From an uncultured Paracoccaceae bacterium (GTDB taxonomy: Bacteria > Pseudomonadota > Alphaproteobacteria > Rhodobacterales > Rhodobacteraceae), in NCBI GenBank assembly GCA_947492475.1, contig CANLNM010000003.1, forward strand, positions 62,001 to 126,000: a stretch of 64,000 nt of DNA. Reading direction: 5' to 3'. Shown piece by piece: positions 16,753-26,392 of this stretch; position 1 is the stretch's first letter; each line of letters starts with the position of its first letter. A model generated the notes under the pieces. The model had not been told where the DNA came from. It ran no database searches and was given only the letters and a program-made list of their open reading frames with translations. The position numbers and the translations under genes were made by a program.

Positions 16753-18240
16753 ATGCGTATCACCCTACTTCACCCGCCCCATAGCGCAATCGGCAGCCGT
16801 ATGCCGCGCGAAAACCTGCCGCCCTTTGGGTTATTGTGCATTGGCGGGCCGCTGATTGATGCGGGGCATGACGTGACATTGCTGAACGCGGACCCTGACA
16901 ATCTGGACGATCTGACGATCCTGAAACGGCTCAAATCGACCCGGCCAGACGCCGTGCTGATCGGCCATTCTGGGTCCTCGTCTGTGCATCCGGTTGTGGC
17001 GCGTCTGGTGGCCCGCATTCGTGCGTGGCTGCCGCAGGTTCAGATCATCTATGGGGGTGTTTATCCCAGTTATCATTGGCAACAGGTGCTGGATCAATGC
17101 CCAGAGGTAGACGTGATTGTACGCGGCGAAGGCGAAGCGACAGCCGTGTCATTGATGAACGCCATCGCGGCCCAACACGACCTGCGCCAGATCCCCGGCA
17201 TTGCGCTGCGGGTGGCAGGCAAACCCACGGCCACCCGCCCGGCCCCGATGATCAAAGACCTGGATGCTTATCGCATCGGTTGGGAACTGATGGATTTTGC
17301 CGATCATTCCTATTGGGGCGGTAAACGCGCGGTGATCCTGCAATTTTCGCGGGGCTGTCCGCATCTATGCACCTATTGCGGCCAACGTGGGTTCTGGACC
17401 AAATGGCGCTATCGTGATCCGGTCAAACTGGCCGCTGAAATCGCGTGGCTGCACCGCGAACATGGGGTCGAGCTGATCAATCTGGCCGATGAAAACCCCA
17501 CCTCTTCGCGCCGCGTTTGGACGGCATTTTTGCAGGCGATGATCGCTGAAAATGTCCCGGTTCAGATCATCGGATCGACCCGCGCGGATGATATTGTGCG
17601 TGATGCCGATTTGTTGCCGCTCTATAAACAGGCCGGTGTGTTGCGGTTTTTACTGGGGTTAGAAGGCACCGACGAAGCCACGTTAGAGGCCGTCAAAAAG
17701 GGTGGCACCCGCGCCAAGGATCAACAGGCCATTCAATTGCTGCGCGCCCATGGCATGATCGGGCTTTGTACCTTTGCGGTTGGGTTCGAAGAAGAGACAG
17801 ATCGCGATTACTGGCGTCTTTTGAAACACTTACTGGCATATGATCCGGATCAGGTCATGTCGGTATTTGCCACGCCGCACCGTTGGACCCCGTTTTTTGA
17901 TCACGTCAAAAACCGCATTGTGATCGAACCGGATATGACGCGGTGGGATTACAAACACCAAGTGATGGAGGTGCCAAATGTTCCGGCTTGGCGGGTGTTT
18001 TTATGGGTGAAACTGATCGAGATGTGCCTGCAACTGCGCCCCAAAGCCTTGGCTCGGGTTTGGTTTCACCCGGACCCAGACATTCGACATGCCATGCGGT
18101 GGTACACGCGCATGGGGCGTCGTGTGGTGATCCGCGAAGTCTGGGATTTTATCCGTCGCTCACACCGCCCCACGGCCAGCGTCGCACAGGTTTTGGGGGA
18201 ACAACGCCTGCCGGAAAACGCCTTGGCGCGGGGGGGATAG
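16753..18240 (+). CDS. B12-binding-domain radical SAM protein, BchE-like
   Basis: 495 residues. Residues 1-140 form a cobalamin-binding-type Rossmann domain ([33 protein letters not shown]) without a clear DxHxxG base-off motif. The radical SAM domain carries the cluster motif [14 protein letters not shown] near residue 205. The closest family I recognise is BchE, anaerobic Mg-protoporphyrin IX monomethyl ester cyclase, but BchE proteins are nearer 550-600 residues and no other photosynthesis gene is present here. It could be a paralog acting on another tetrapyrrole or lipid. AAAGGAGCCACA precedes the ATG. Confidence 0.75.
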   Translation: MRITLLHPPHSAIGSRMPRENLPPFGLLCIGGPLIDAGHDVTLLNADPDNLDDLTILKRLKSTRPDAVLIGHSGSSSVHPVVARLVARIRAWLPQVQIIYGGVYPSYHWQQVLDQCPEVDVIVRGEGEATAVSLMNAIAAQHDLRQIPGIALRVAGKPTATRPAPMIKDLDAYRIGWELMDFADHSYWGGKRAVILQFSRGCPHLCTYCGQRGFWTKWRYRDPVKLAAEIAWLHREHGVELINLADENPTSSRRVWTAFLQAMIAENVPVQIIGSTRADDIVRDADLLPLYKQAGVLRFLLGLEGTDEATLEAVKKGGTRAKDQQAIQLLRAHGMIGLCTFAVGFEEETDRDYWRLLKHLLAYDPDQVMSVFATPHRWTPFFDHVKNRIVIEPDMTRWDYKHQVMEVPNVPAWRVFLWVKLIEMCLQLRPKALARVWFHPDPDIRHAMRWYTRMGRRVVIREVWDFIRRSHRPTASVAQVLGEQRLPENALARGG

Positions 18241-18241
18241 A

Positions 18242-18760
18242 TCAGGATTTGGCGGGCCGAAAACGGCGATACAGCGCCAACAATCCGCCGATCAACAACG
18301 CGGTCATTGCGATTGTGTCACCTGCGGATTTGACCAGGGTGGCCCAATTGGCCGACGCAACCATGTCAGGGGTCACAGCATCCACCGTTTGACGCAACAT
18401 ACGTCCCACCAACATGTTTTCGGTGTAATCCGCAACCGCTGCGACACAGGCGGCGATGCTGAATTGCGTGGCCAATCGCGGCGCCCAGACCAGTCGCAAA
18501 CCAAGGATCAAGGTCAGGGCCAGCAACCCCGGATAGATTAAATCCAACCGGTGTTGCGCGCCCAGATAGAGGTCACGCCCGTCTTGGCTGAGCGCGGTTA
18601 GAAACGTTTGCGCAGCGGCAAAATCATAGCCGCCCGGACGCATATCAAAGGCAGGCAGCCCCCCAGCTGCGGCCTGAATGGTCGGCAATGTCCATGTGAT
18701 CATTGTCACATAGATCGCCATTGTGGCCGCAAACAGCCCCCAGAAAATACATCGTATCAA
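18242..18760 (-). CDS. Unknown four-helix membrane protein
   Basis: 172 residues with four predicted membrane spans: residues about 1-24, 73-92, 98-115 and 147-165. A polar loop (35-68) lies between the first two. I do not recognise the family. The frame opens with TTG at 18760, which overlaps the aroA stop as TTGA, so it is probably translated by coupling to aroA and lies in the same operon. It converges with the BchE-like gene with a 1-bp gap. Confidence 0.65.
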   Translation of the reverse strand: MIRCIFWGLFAATMAIYVTMITWTLPTIQAAAGGLPAFDMRPGGYDFAAAQTFLTALSQDGRDLYLGAQHRLDLIYPGLLALTLILGLRLVWAPRLATQFSIAACVAAVADYTENMLVGRMLRQTVDAVTPDMVASANWATLVKSAGDTIAMTALLIGGLLALYRRFRPAKS

Positions 18761-20109
18761 CGGTTTGCCCGTTCAACGTTGGCACCCAGTTCCGCCATCA
18801 AAGGTTCAAAAATCGGGAACGAAGTGGCGATTGGGTTGCCGTCATCCACAGACATCGGCGCATTGGTGCCCATGCCCATGATCATAAACGACATGGCGAT
18901 CCGGTGATCCAGTTGCGCCATGGCGGTGGCCCCGCCCGGCACATTGCCGTGGCCCAGACCGTTGACGATCCACCAATCTTCGCCCTCTTCTACCGTCACA
19001 CCTGCGGCCCGCAGACCTTTGGCCATGGCATCAATGCGGTCGCTTTCTTTGACGCGCAATTCTTTGACGCCGCGCATCACGGTCTGACCTTTGGCAAAAC
19101 ACGCCACAACGGACAGGACCGGATATTCGTCGATCATGGATGCGGCGCGTGCGGGGGCCACTTCGATGCCTTTCAGGTCCGGTGAAAACCGCGCCCGCAG
19201 ATCGGCCACAGGTTCGCCGCCCTCAAAACGTTCGTTTTCATAAGTTAGGTCTGCCCCCATTTCGCGCAGGGTTGTAAACAGCCCCGCACGGGTTGGGTTC
19301 AGGCCAATATTAGGCACCAGCACGTCCGACCCTTCAGTGATGATCGCCGCGCAGACCGGGAATGCCGCAGATGACGGATCGCGCGGAACGGCGATGGTTT
19401 GCGGCTTCAACTCGGGCTGGCCTTTTAGTGTGATCACCCGGCCTTCTTCGGTTTGTTCAACGCTGATATCTGCGCCAAACCCGGCCAACATCCGTTCGGT
19501 GTGATCGCGAGTTGCCTCTGTTTCGATCACCACGGTTTCGCCCGGCGCGTTCAGCCCGGCCAACAGCACCGCGGATTTCACCTGTGCCGACGGCATGGGC
19601 ACAGTATAGCGCACTGGCACCGGGTTTTGGGCGCCTACAATTGTCATCGGCAAACGGCCCCCGGCACGGCCCACCGATTGCGCGCCAAACAACGCGATTG
19701 GGTCCGTGACCCGCGCCATGGGGCGGCCATTCAGACTGGCATCCCCGGTAAAGGTCACGGTGATCGGCGACGTGGCCATCGCGCCCATGATCAGCCGTAC
19801 GCCGGTGCCGGAGTTGCCGCAATCCACTACATTGTCGGGTTCCGCGAATCCGCCAACGCCGACGCCATGCACACTCCATTCGCCGCCACCATGATCCGTG
19901 ACCTCAGCCCCAAAGGCCCGCATGGCCTTGGCGGTGTCCAGCACGTCTTCACCTTCGAGCAAGCCAGTGATGCGGGTTTCGCCCAAAGCCATCGCCCCAA
20001 GGATCAACGAGCGATGCGAAATGGATTTATCACCGGGAACATTTGCGACGCCTTTCAGCGGCCCGCATTTACGAGAGGTCATAGGGATCGGGGTGCCGTG
20101 GCCAGACAT
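18757..20109 (-). CDS. aroA: 3-phosphoshikimate 1-carboxyvinyltransferase (EPSP synthase)
   Basis: 450 residues; transfers enolpyruvate from PEP to shikimate 3-phosphate in aromatic amino-acid synthesis. The two-domain inside-out alpha/beta barrel shows the PEP/substrate motif [13 protein letters not shown] (about 24-36), [15 protein letters not shown] (about 95-109), and the catalytic [11 protein letters not shown] region near residue 350. In many alphaproteobacteria aroA and cmk lie close together, as here, although not in one operon. The stop overlaps the following membrane-protein start. Confidence 0.95.
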   Translation of the reverse strand: MSGHGTPIPMTSRKCGPLKGVANVPGDKSISHRSLILGAMALGETRITGLLEGEDVLDTAKAMRAFGAEVTDHGGGEWSVHGVGVGGFAEPDNVVDCGNSGTGVRLIMGAMATSPITVTFTGDASLNGRPMARVTDPIALFGAQSVGRAGGRLPMTIVGAQNPVPVRYTVPMPSAQVKSAVLLAGLNAPGETVVIETEATRDHTERMLAGFGADISVEQTEEGRVITLKGQPELKPQTIAVPRDPSSAAFPVCAAIITEGSDVLVPNIGLNPTRAGLFTTLREMGADLTYENERFEGGEPVADLRARFSPDLKGIEVAPARAASMIDEYPVLSVVACFAKGQTVMRGVKELRVKESDRIDAMAKGLRAAGVTVEEGEDWWIVNGLGHGNVPGGATAMAQLDHRIAMSFMIMGMGTNAPMSVDDGNPIATSFPIFEPLMAELGANVERANR

Positions 20110-20195
20110 GAGGGTCCTCGTCTTATATATGCAATGATTGCGTTAACGCCGGTTTAGACGACAGAAACGAAAACATCCATCGGATTTGACATCGC

Positions 20196-21080
20196 TTAGT
20201 CGCCAATAAAGTCCGCGCGCCGTTCCAACAGCGCCGCACAGAGGTAATCCACAAACAGCCGCACCCGTTTGACCCGCTGCAAATCGCCGTGCAGCAACAC
20301 CCAAGTCGACCGGCTACTTTCGAAATCGGTGCCGGGCACCCGTTGCAATTCGGGGAATTGCGCCTGAACCCAATTGGCCAAAAACGTCATCCCGGCCCCG
20401 GCGCGGGCCATATGCAGGTGCATTTCAGGATCCGCGATGGAATGACGAATGCGCCCTTTGGGAAAGGCGGATTGAGCGATCATTTGTTGCAATACCGGCT
20501 CTGGCCCATAACCGATCCAGTCCAGCCCCTGCCCTTTGGGGCCTGCCTTGGGCAAGGCGCGATCCAGATAATCCCGCGCCGCAAACACCCCGATATTGAG
20601 CGGGAATAGCTTGCGCCCGACCACGTCCTCTTGGACCTGCGTCACATGTCGGATCGACACATCTGTTTCCAGTTTTTCGATGGAATCGATGCCAAATGAC
20701 AGCCTAAGTTCCAGATCAATTTCAGGGTAAAGCGCTGAAAAGTCCGCCAATACCGGGGCCAGCAAAAAATGCGCCGTCATGGGGTCCACCGACACCCGGA
20801 TGTGACCGCTGGCCTCTCGGTCCAGCCCTTGCACGGCGCTGAACCCTTGCAGCAATTGCGCCTCAGCCTCTAACGCTTGGGGCAGCAATGTTTTGCCGGC
20901 GGCGGTTAAATGCAGACCATTTTGCGCGCGCCGAAACAACTGCGCCCCAAGCTGCGCCTCCAGCGCCTCTATTTGACGTCGCAGCGTCGCATGGGTTGCG
21001 TTTAAATGATCCGCCGCCGCCCGCAATGATCCTTCTCGGGCCACGGCCAGAAACGCAGGCACAGATTTCCAATCCATCAT
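20196..21080 (-). CDS. LysR-family transcriptional regulator
   Basis: 294 residues. The N-terminal winged helix is DWKSVPAFLAVAREGSLRAAADHLNATHATLRRQIEALEAQLG, split over residues 3-46, followed by a substrate-binding domain (residues 90-290). LysR proteins usually control the divergent neighbour, here a quinone-oxidoreductase-type gene 109 bp away. No inducer can be inferred. The ATG at 21080 starts the conserved helix directly. Confidence 0.88.
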   Translation of the reverse strand: MMDWKSVPAFLAVAREGSLRAAADHLNATHATLRRQIEALEAQLGAQLFRRAQNGLHLTAAGKTLLPQALEAEAQLLQGFSAVQGLDREASGHIRVSVDPMTAHFLLAPVLADFSALYPEIDLELRLSFGIDSIEKLETDVSIRHVTQVQEDVVGRKLFPLNIGVFAARDYLDRALPKAGPKGQGLDWIGYGPEPVLQQMIAQSAFPKGRIRHSIADPEMHLHMARAGAGMTFLANWVQAQFPELQRVPGTDFESSRSTWVLLHGDLQRVKRVRLFVDYLCAALLERRADFIGD

Positions 21081-21128
21081 AGGTGGTTCATTTTTGATCC
21101 ATAGGTGGGCATTTCAGGCAATTCATGG

Positions 21129-21140
21129 GTCAATTTTGAC
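21129..21140. promoter_or_regulatory. Possible LysR site in divergent promoter region
   Basis: GTCAATTTTGAC is a perfect 12-bp inverted repeat between the LysR gene and the oxidoreductase gene, with another GTCAA half-site about 20 bp further at 21158. It is the best symmetric element in this 109-bp region. Binding by the LysR protein is inference from layout only. Confidence 0.35.
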
Positions 21141-21189
21141 GTGCTAAATCGGTGCCGTCAAGTTAACACCCCCAATTAGGACCCATTCC

Positions 21190-22209
21190 ATGACCCACCA
21201 ATCCGCAACAACAACCTTTCAGGCTGCCTCCTCCACCTCATTCGCCCAAGCATGGCGCGTCACGCGATATGGCGGACCCGAAGTGTTGGAACCCACATCC
21301 TTTGCCGTGCCAACCCCACCCAAAGGCGAGGTGCTGATCAAAATTCACGCCTCAGCCGTCACCCGCGCCGACGGGATGATGCGTGCTGGCACACCAAAAT
21401 TTGCCCGCTTGTTTCTCGGGCTGGGCAAACCCAAACAAGACCGGATCGGCACAGGTATTTCCGGTGTGGTTCAGGCCGTCGGAACCGATGTGACCCAGTT
21501 CAAAGTGGGCGATGAAATCTTTGGGGAAACGGGGCTGCGATTTGGCGGCAATGCCAGCCATATCTGCCTGCCAGAGGATTACATGCTGGTGCATAAATCC
21601 GCGCAATTGTCCCATGCCGAAGCCGCAGGAATGTGCGACGGCCCCCTGACATCGTTCAACTTTTTATCTCAGCTGGCCCAAATTCGCCCCAATGATAAAG
21701 TGTTGATTTTAGGCGCTTCTGGATCACTTGGCACCGCAGCGGTGCAGATCGCCGCCGCATTGGGCGCGCAGGTCACAGGCACATGCAGCACCCGCAATAC
21801 TGGGCTGGTCGCGTCGCTTGGGGCGCATCATGTGATTGATTATACGGACACCGATTTTACCCGAGACACACGACAATATGATGTGATCTATGACACGCTG
21901 GGTGTGTCAAATTTCGACGATTGCAAACCGGTTCTGACCCGCACGGGCCGCTATTTGTCACCGGTTTTGGGGCTTGGATTGCTATGTGCGATGTTGCGCA
22001 GCATATTCACCCGTAAAAAGGCGCAATTTTCGGCCACAGGCATGTTACCCGTCAAAGAGTTGCGCCCTATGATGGCGCAGATTTTGGACCTCGTTGCCCA
22101 AGAGAAACTGCGCCCTGTGATGGACCGGTCCTGGCCTTTGTCTGACCTGCCAGAGGCCCATTCCTACGTGGAAACAGGCCGCAAACGCGGCAATGTCACC
22201 GTGTCCTGA
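21190..22209 (+). CDS. Zinc-independent alcohol dehydrogenase / NADPH:quinone reductase family
   Basis: 339 residues, medium-chain dehydrogenase/reductase superfamily. The N-terminal GroES-like fold contains RYGGPEVLEP and GEVLIKIHASAVTRADGMMRAG; the C-terminal Rossmann domain has VLILGASGSLGTAAVQIAAALGA (about 176-198). The zinc ligands of classical alcohol dehydrogenases are absent, so an NADPH:quinone or enone reductase activity is more likely. Divergent from a LysR gene. A bidirectional terminator follows. Confidence 0.85.
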   Translation: MTHQSATTTFQAASSTSFAQAWRVTRYGGPEVLEPTSFAVPTPPKGEVLIKIHASAVTRADGMMRAGTPKFARLFLGLGKPKQDRIGTGISGVVQAVGTDVTQFKVGDEIFGETGLRFGGNASHICLPEDYMLVHKSAQLSHAEAAGMCDGPLTSFNFLSQLAQIRPNDKVLILGASGSLGTAAVQIAAALGAQVTGTCSTRNTGLVASLGAHHVIDYTDTDFTRDTRQYDVIYDTLGVSNFDDCKPVLTRTGRYLSPVLGLGLLCAMLRSIFTRKKAQFSATGMLPVKELRPMMAQILDLVAQEKLRPVMDRSWPLSDLPEAHSYVETGRKRGNVTVS

Positions 22210-22228
22210 TCAAACACTGTCCTAAACG

Positions 22229-22264
22229 AAAAAGGCCAGAGCAATCCCAGCTCTGGCCTCTTTT
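22229..22264. terminator. Bidirectional Rho-independent terminator
   Basis: Stem GGCCAGAGC (22234-22242) / GCTCTGGCC (22250-22258), 9 bp perfect with a 7-nt loop. T-rich sequence follows on the plus strand (TCTTTTAT) and five T residues follow on the minus strand. It lies between the convergent oxidoreductase gene and argF and can end both. Confidence 0.9.
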
Positions 22265-22281
22265 ATACCGTTCTGGGCAAA

Positions 22282-23208
22282 TTACTGCCCCAGACACCAC
22301 CGCATCACGGCCTTTTGGGCATGCAGTCGGTTTTCGGCTTCGTCAAAAATCACCGAATGGGGGCCATCCATCACGGCGCTGGTGGCTTCGTCATCGCGGT
22401 GGGCGGGCAGACAATGCATGAACAGCGAATCTGATTTTGCGTGGCTCATCAATGCGTCATTCACCTGATATCCGCGCAGCTGATTGTGGCGCCGTTCGCG
22501 GGCCGATTGCGGATCATGCATCGACACCCACGTATCCGTCACCACCAGATCGGCACCTTTGACGGCTTTTACCGGGTCGCGTTCGATGGTCACATTTGCG
22601 CCTTTGGCACGGGCTTCGTCAATGAAACCTTGTTCGGGATCAAGTGGTTCCGGCCCGGTAAAGACCAGATCAAACCCAAATTGACCCGCCGCATGGGCAA
22701 AGCTGGCAAACACATTGTTACCGTCGCCAGACCAGACAACTTTCTTGCCAGCGATCGGCCCGCGCTGTTCCTCAAATGTCAGGATATCGGCCATGATTTG
22801 GCAGGGATGGGTGCGATCGGTCAGGCCGTTGATCACCGGAACGCTGGCATATTCGGCCATTTCCAGCAGGGTCTGTTCCTCAAAGGTGCGGATCATGATC
22901 AGATCAACATAGCGCGACAGAACGCGCGCCGTGTCGGCAATGGTTTCGCCGTGGCCCAGCTGCATATCCGTGCCGGACAGGACCATAGTTTGCCCGCCCA
23001 TTTGCCGCACGCCAACGTCGAACGAAACGCGGGTCCGGGTCGATGGTTTTTCAAAAATCAACGCCACCATGTGGTTTTTCAAGGGCTGCTCGGCGTCCAG
23101 CGTGCCCTTTGGCAGGCCAGCACGCGCAGATTTCATCGCTGCGGCCTGATCTAAGATGCCCCGCAATGCGGCCGGGTCGGTTTTGTTGATATCCAGAAAA
23201 TGATTCAT
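22282..23208 (-). CDS. argF: Ornithine carbamoyltransferase
   Basis: 308 residues; makes citrulline from ornithine and carbamoyl phosphate in arginine synthesis. The carbamoyl-phosphate motif STRTR is at 56-60, the HPCQ motif is in [11 protein letters not shown] (about 132-142), the ornithine-binding residues include WSGDGNNV and SMHD, and the late HCLPAH motif is near residue 266. It is 64 bp downstream of argD, forming an argD-argF operon, a common alphaproteobacterial order. Confidence 0.96.
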   Translation of the reverse strand: MNHFLDINKTDPAALRGILDQAAAMKSARAGLPKGTLDAEQPLKNHMVALIFEKPSTRTRVSFDVGVRQMGGQTMVLSGTDMQLGHGETIADTARVLSRYVDLIMIRTFEEQTLLEMAEYASVPVINGLTDRTHPCQIMADILTFEEQRGPIAGKKVVWSGDGNNVFASFAHAAGQFGFDLVFTGPEPLDPEQGFIDEARAKGANVTIERDPVKAVKGADLVVTDTWVSMHDPQSARERRHNQLRGYQVNDALMSHAKSDSLFMHCLPAHRDDEATSAVMDGPHSVIFDEAENRLHAQKAVMRWCLGQ

Positions 23209-23272
23209 ATCTTTGTCTTTCTCGTCAGAGGCATCCGCCCCAAATTCACTAAACGGGAAATTCCGTTATATA

Positions 23273-24439
23273 TCAAAGGGCAGAGGCCGCCTGATCCAGA
23301 CGTTTGAACGCCTGATCAATGTCGTCATCTGTCAGGTTCAGCGGGGGCAAAAGCCGCACAACGTTATCCGCAGCAGGCACGGTGATCACATCGTTATCAT
23401 AGCCTGCTTGCACCAAATCCATGTTGCTGAGCTTGCATTTCAGCCCCAGCATCAGCCCCGCGCCGCGCACCTCTTCGAAGATATCTGGATGGGCGGCGAT
23501 CAGGCCTTCTAGCTTTTGGCGCAGCAGGGCGGATTTGCGGTTCACCTCGGCCAGAAATGCAGGATCCCCCACGATTTCCAGCACTTTTGCGCCCACAGCA
23601 CAGCCCAGTGGGTTGCCGCCATAGGTGGACCCATGTGTGCCCGCGACCATGCCTCTGGCGGCGGCTTCTTTAGCCAACACGGCCCCCAACGGGAACCCGC
23701 CACCGATGCCTTTGGCAACCATCATGATGTCCGGCGTGATGCCCGCCCATTCATGTGCAAACAGACGCCCCGTGCGCCCAACGCCGCATTGCACTTCGTC
23801 CAGAACCAGCAAAATGCTGTGTTCATCACAGATGGCGCGCAAAGCTTGCAAATCTGCATCCGGGATCGTGCGAATGCCGCCTTCGCCCTGAACCGGTTCG
23901 ATCAGGATCGCCGCGGTTGTGTCAGAGATGGCGGCGCGCACTGCGTCCAGATCAAGGAAAGGCAGATGTACAAATCCCTCAAGCACCGGGCCAAAGCCGC
24001 CGATCATTTTTTCCGACCCTGCCGCCGCGATGGCCGCAGATGACCGGCCATGAAAACAGCCGTCAAAGGTCAGAATGTCGATTTTTTGGGGTTCGCCCTG
24101 ATCGTGCCAGTATTTGCGCACCATTTTTACGGCCAATTCGCAGGCTTCGGTGCCGGAATTGGTGAAAAACACGGTGTCGGCAAAGCTGAGATCGACCAGC
24201 ATATCCGCCAATTTCTGCTGGGCAGGAATCTGATAGAGGTTGGACACGTGCCACAGGTTTTGCGCCTGATCGGTCAAGGCGTTGACCAGTTCAGGGTTTG
24301 CATGGCCCAGCGCATTCACCGCAATCCCAGCGCCCAGATCCAACATGCGTCGGCCCTCTGCGGTCTCAAGCCAGGCGCCTTGGCCTTTTTCGAACGACAA
24401 AGGGGCGCGATTATAAGTCGGCAATACGGAAGGGATCAT
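23273..24439 (-). CDS. argD: Acetylornithine aminotransferase
   Basis: 388 residues, class III PLP-dependent aminotransferase. It converts N-acetylglutamate semialdehyde to N-acetylornithine and may also act as succinyldiaminopimelate aminotransferase. Motifs are FFTNSGTEACELAVKMVRK (PLP phosphate site), LVLDEVQCGVGRTG (cofactor Asp) and MVAKGIGGGFPLGA with the Schiff-base lysine. First gene of argD-argF. The ATG at 24439 follows AAGGACCAC. Confidence 0.95.
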   Translation of the reverse strand: MIPSVLPTYNRAPLSFEKGQGAWLETAEGRRMLDLGAGIAVNALGHANPELVNALTDQAQNLWHVSNLYQIPAQQKLADMLVDLSFADTVFFTNSGTEACELAVKMVRKYWHDQGEPQKIDILTFDGCFHGRSSAAIAAAGSEKMIGGFGPVLEGFVHLPFLDLDAVRAAISDTTAAILIEPVQGEGGIRTIPDADLQALRAICDEHSILLVLDEVQCGVGRTGRLFAHEWAGITPDIMMVAKGIGGGFPLGAVLAKEAAARGMVAGTHGSTYGGNPLGCAVGAKVLEIVGDPAFLAEVNRKSALLRQKLEGLIAAHPDIFEEVRGAGLMLGLKCKLSNMDLVQAGYDNDVITVPAADNVVRLLPPLNLTDDDIDQAFKRLDQAASAL

Positions 24440-24758
24440 GTCTGTGGTCCTTCAACAGAAAGCCCGTTGGTGCCGTAGCGGCAGGGCTGTGTCAATAATT
24501 TGCAGAGATTTGGAGAAGAGATGCGCATAGGCGCGACGAAACAACGCTATTAATTAGCGTCGGCGTCGGACAAAAATGAGTGCATATGTCATCATGCGGC
24601 CCGTGTAGAGCATTCGATCGCGTCTGTGAACCCCTTTGGTGGGGCGGCATGAAACGGTGCGAAATCCGTTGCATCCCGTACGGACGATTGTGTCACCACC
24701 GCGCATAGTTGTGTCGACCCAATGGGACAGGGACGACCACAATGATAAATGCCTGTTT
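24440..24758. other. 319-bp region without a convincing gene
   Basis: Lies between the argD start and the 3' end of the GDPD-family gene. It must hold the argD promoter near 24450-24520 and the 3' region of the upstream gene. Short open frames exist on both strands, but none has a ribosome-binding site or family features. A small inverted repeat (AACGG at 24654, CCGTT at 24667) has no T-run. The base composition is more mixed than in the adjoining genes; a decayed gene is possible but not demonstrable. Confidence 0.5.
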
Positions 24759-25736
24759 CTATTGATCAGAAGAAACGGTCGGACCAACAAGTTCGATCCG
24801 GTTCGTCCAAATATATCCGTCGAAATGTTCTGGCACATTGGCAAGAGTGGTCGCATCGTCGATACCGCTGATGAAACCAGACCCGTCATACGGACCGGCG
24901 ATAATAACGTCGGTGCCTTTGTCACCTAGACGGCGGGTGAAACGATGCGGCCAGCCCCACAAAAAACCAGCGTAATTCTGCGGAACGACAATCATCGTGT
25001 CCCGGCAGACTTCTGGTACATACCCGCTCCAACCGATTGCAAAATACCTCATTAGGCAGCTTTTAATCATGGCTTTGTCAAAACCGCGCAGGCCAAGTGG
25101 CGCATCGATGACGGCCTGTGTTGGCGAGCTGCCACCATAAACCCCGTAAACCCGTTCACGCAATTCTGGGTTTTCAAGCAGTGCCAACAAAGCGACACCG
25201 TCACCGCGGCGCGTGCTCTTGAAATTCACCAAAAATGCGCCACCCATATCTTGGGATAAAACGGTGAGCAGGTCAGGCATTTGCCCAATCGCCTGCCCCC
25301 GAAGTGGAAACGAACCGCTGCCATCATCGATACGATAGCCAAGGTCGAGAGCTTGGAGATCGGTAAGATTCTGATTGTGGGTGACACCAGTCCCATCGGT
25401 CCGACAATCCACGGTCCAATCATGAAACACGGCAAAAACGTTATCGTTGGTCAGGTGAACATCGATTTCAACAACGTCCGCTCCTAGGCGAAAGGCTTCG
25501 CGCATGGATGGCAGCGTGTTCTCAATAAAACGATGTTCGATTGGCTCCACAGGAGAGGCATGACAAGAATCGACCGACCGATCTGATCCTGTGTAAATGT
25601 GATGCACACCGCGATGGGCAATGACACGGGTTTTGTGACTCTCGACTTGTGAAACCAACAATGAAGAGTTTGCAGCCCAAAGACCGAGGCCAACCACAAC
25701 AATAACAAAGACGAAACGCTTAAAAAACTTTAACAT
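24759..25736 (-). CDS. Glycerophosphodiester phosphodiesterase family protein, membrane-anchored
   Basis: 325 residues. An N-terminal hydrophobic segment (residues 5-24) looks like a signal anchor, placing the domain in the periplasm. The GDPD barrel shows the catalytic HRG at 41-43, FIENTLPSMREAF, the metal ligands in DVVEIDVHLTNDNVFAVFHD, and DLLTVLSQD. Insertions around YTGSDRSVDSCHASPVEPIEHR enlarge it. The usual reaction is hydrolysis of glycerophosphodiesters to glycerol 3-phosphate. Codon use is more AT-rich than in argD. Single-gene unit as far as can be seen. Confidence 0.85.
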   Translation of the reverse strand: MLKFFKRFVFVIVVVGLGLWAANSSLLVSQVESHKTRVIAHRGVHHIYTGSDRSVDSCHASPVEPIEHRFIENTLPSMREAFRLGADVVEIDVHLTNDNVFAVFHDWTVDCRTDGTGVTHNQNLTDLQALDLGYRIDDGSGSFPLRGQAIGQMPDLLTVLSQDMGGAFLVNFKSTRRGDGVALLALLENPELRERVYGVYGGSSPTQAVIDAPLGLRGFDKAMIKSCLMRYFAIGWSGYVPEVCRDTMIVVPQNYAGFLWGWPHRFTRRLGDKGTDVIIAGPYDGSGFISGIDDATTLANVPEHFDGYIWTNRIELVGPTVSSDQ

Positions 25737-25800
25737 GTGAAGTGGTTACAATGTGATTCAGGTTTTGAAAAGCTAGATTTCACAGCATGGCAAATGTTCG

Positions 25801-26334
25801 CTAAGCCCCTGCGTGTCGCCCCGTGTTTTTGCAATCTGCCGCATCTTGCTTGATGCAGGCGCGCACCCATTTGGCGGCCGATCGATAATGGGATGGGCCC
25901 GCAGCTTCGGCCCAGCGGCCGGGGGTCCATTTGTTATTAGCGCCCTGCATTGGGCCACCATATAGCGCGCCGTCATCCCGTGTGTGAATGAAATCGATCA
26001 GCGCGGCATGATTTTGCGCCAGCATGTCACGCACATCATCCCAGCCCAAATCCGCCTGCTGCCCGCGCAACATGGCGTTATAGGATTTCAGATCGCTCCA
26101 CTTATAGCCTTGGGCGGGGAAATAAACCTGTTTGCCCGCCAACCCATCCACATACCACCCTAAAAACAACGCAATCCAGTGGGCACGATGGCCGATCACA
26201 TCCTTGATCGAAGTGTCTTGCTCGCGTTTGCGCAGGGCCTGATCCGCAGGCATATCCGCGATCAGTTTTTGCAATTTGGCATATTCTTTGTCGGCGATTT
26301 TGATCAGGTCCAGTTTGTGCGTCGCTGCAGGCAT
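25801..26334 (-). CDS. ClbS/DfsB family four-helix bundle protein
   Basis: 177 residues, DinB-like four-helix fold. Recognisable segments are DTSIKDVIGHRAHWIALFLGWY (about 43-64) and the late WTPGRWAEAAGPSHYRSAAKWVRACIK. Named after ClbS, which protects against colibactin, and DfsB; most members have no known role. The ATG at 26334 is preferred because AAAGGAGATCGCC precedes it and it starts the first helix. Divergent from the EamA gene. Cytoplasmic. Confidence 0.83.
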   Translation of the reverse strand: MPAATHKLDLIKIADKEYAKLQKLIADMPADQALRKREQDTSIKDVIGHRAHWIALFLGWYVDGLAGKQVYFPAQGYKWSDLKSYNAMLRGQQADLGWDDVRDMLAQNHAALIDFIHTRDDGALYGGPMQGANNKWTPGRWAEAAGPSHYRSAAKWVRACIKQDAADCKNTGRHAGA

Positions 26335-26392
26335 GGCGATCTCCTTTGAAACTGATTGACACTTTCGCCGAACTGACGCCTTGATCCGCGTC

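Noticed and set aside
24554-24925. Frame of 123 codons overlapping the GDPD gene end, with a transposase-tail flavour
   Set aside because: Arg-rich ending alone is not enough; no DDE motif, no inverted repeats and no target duplication could be found.
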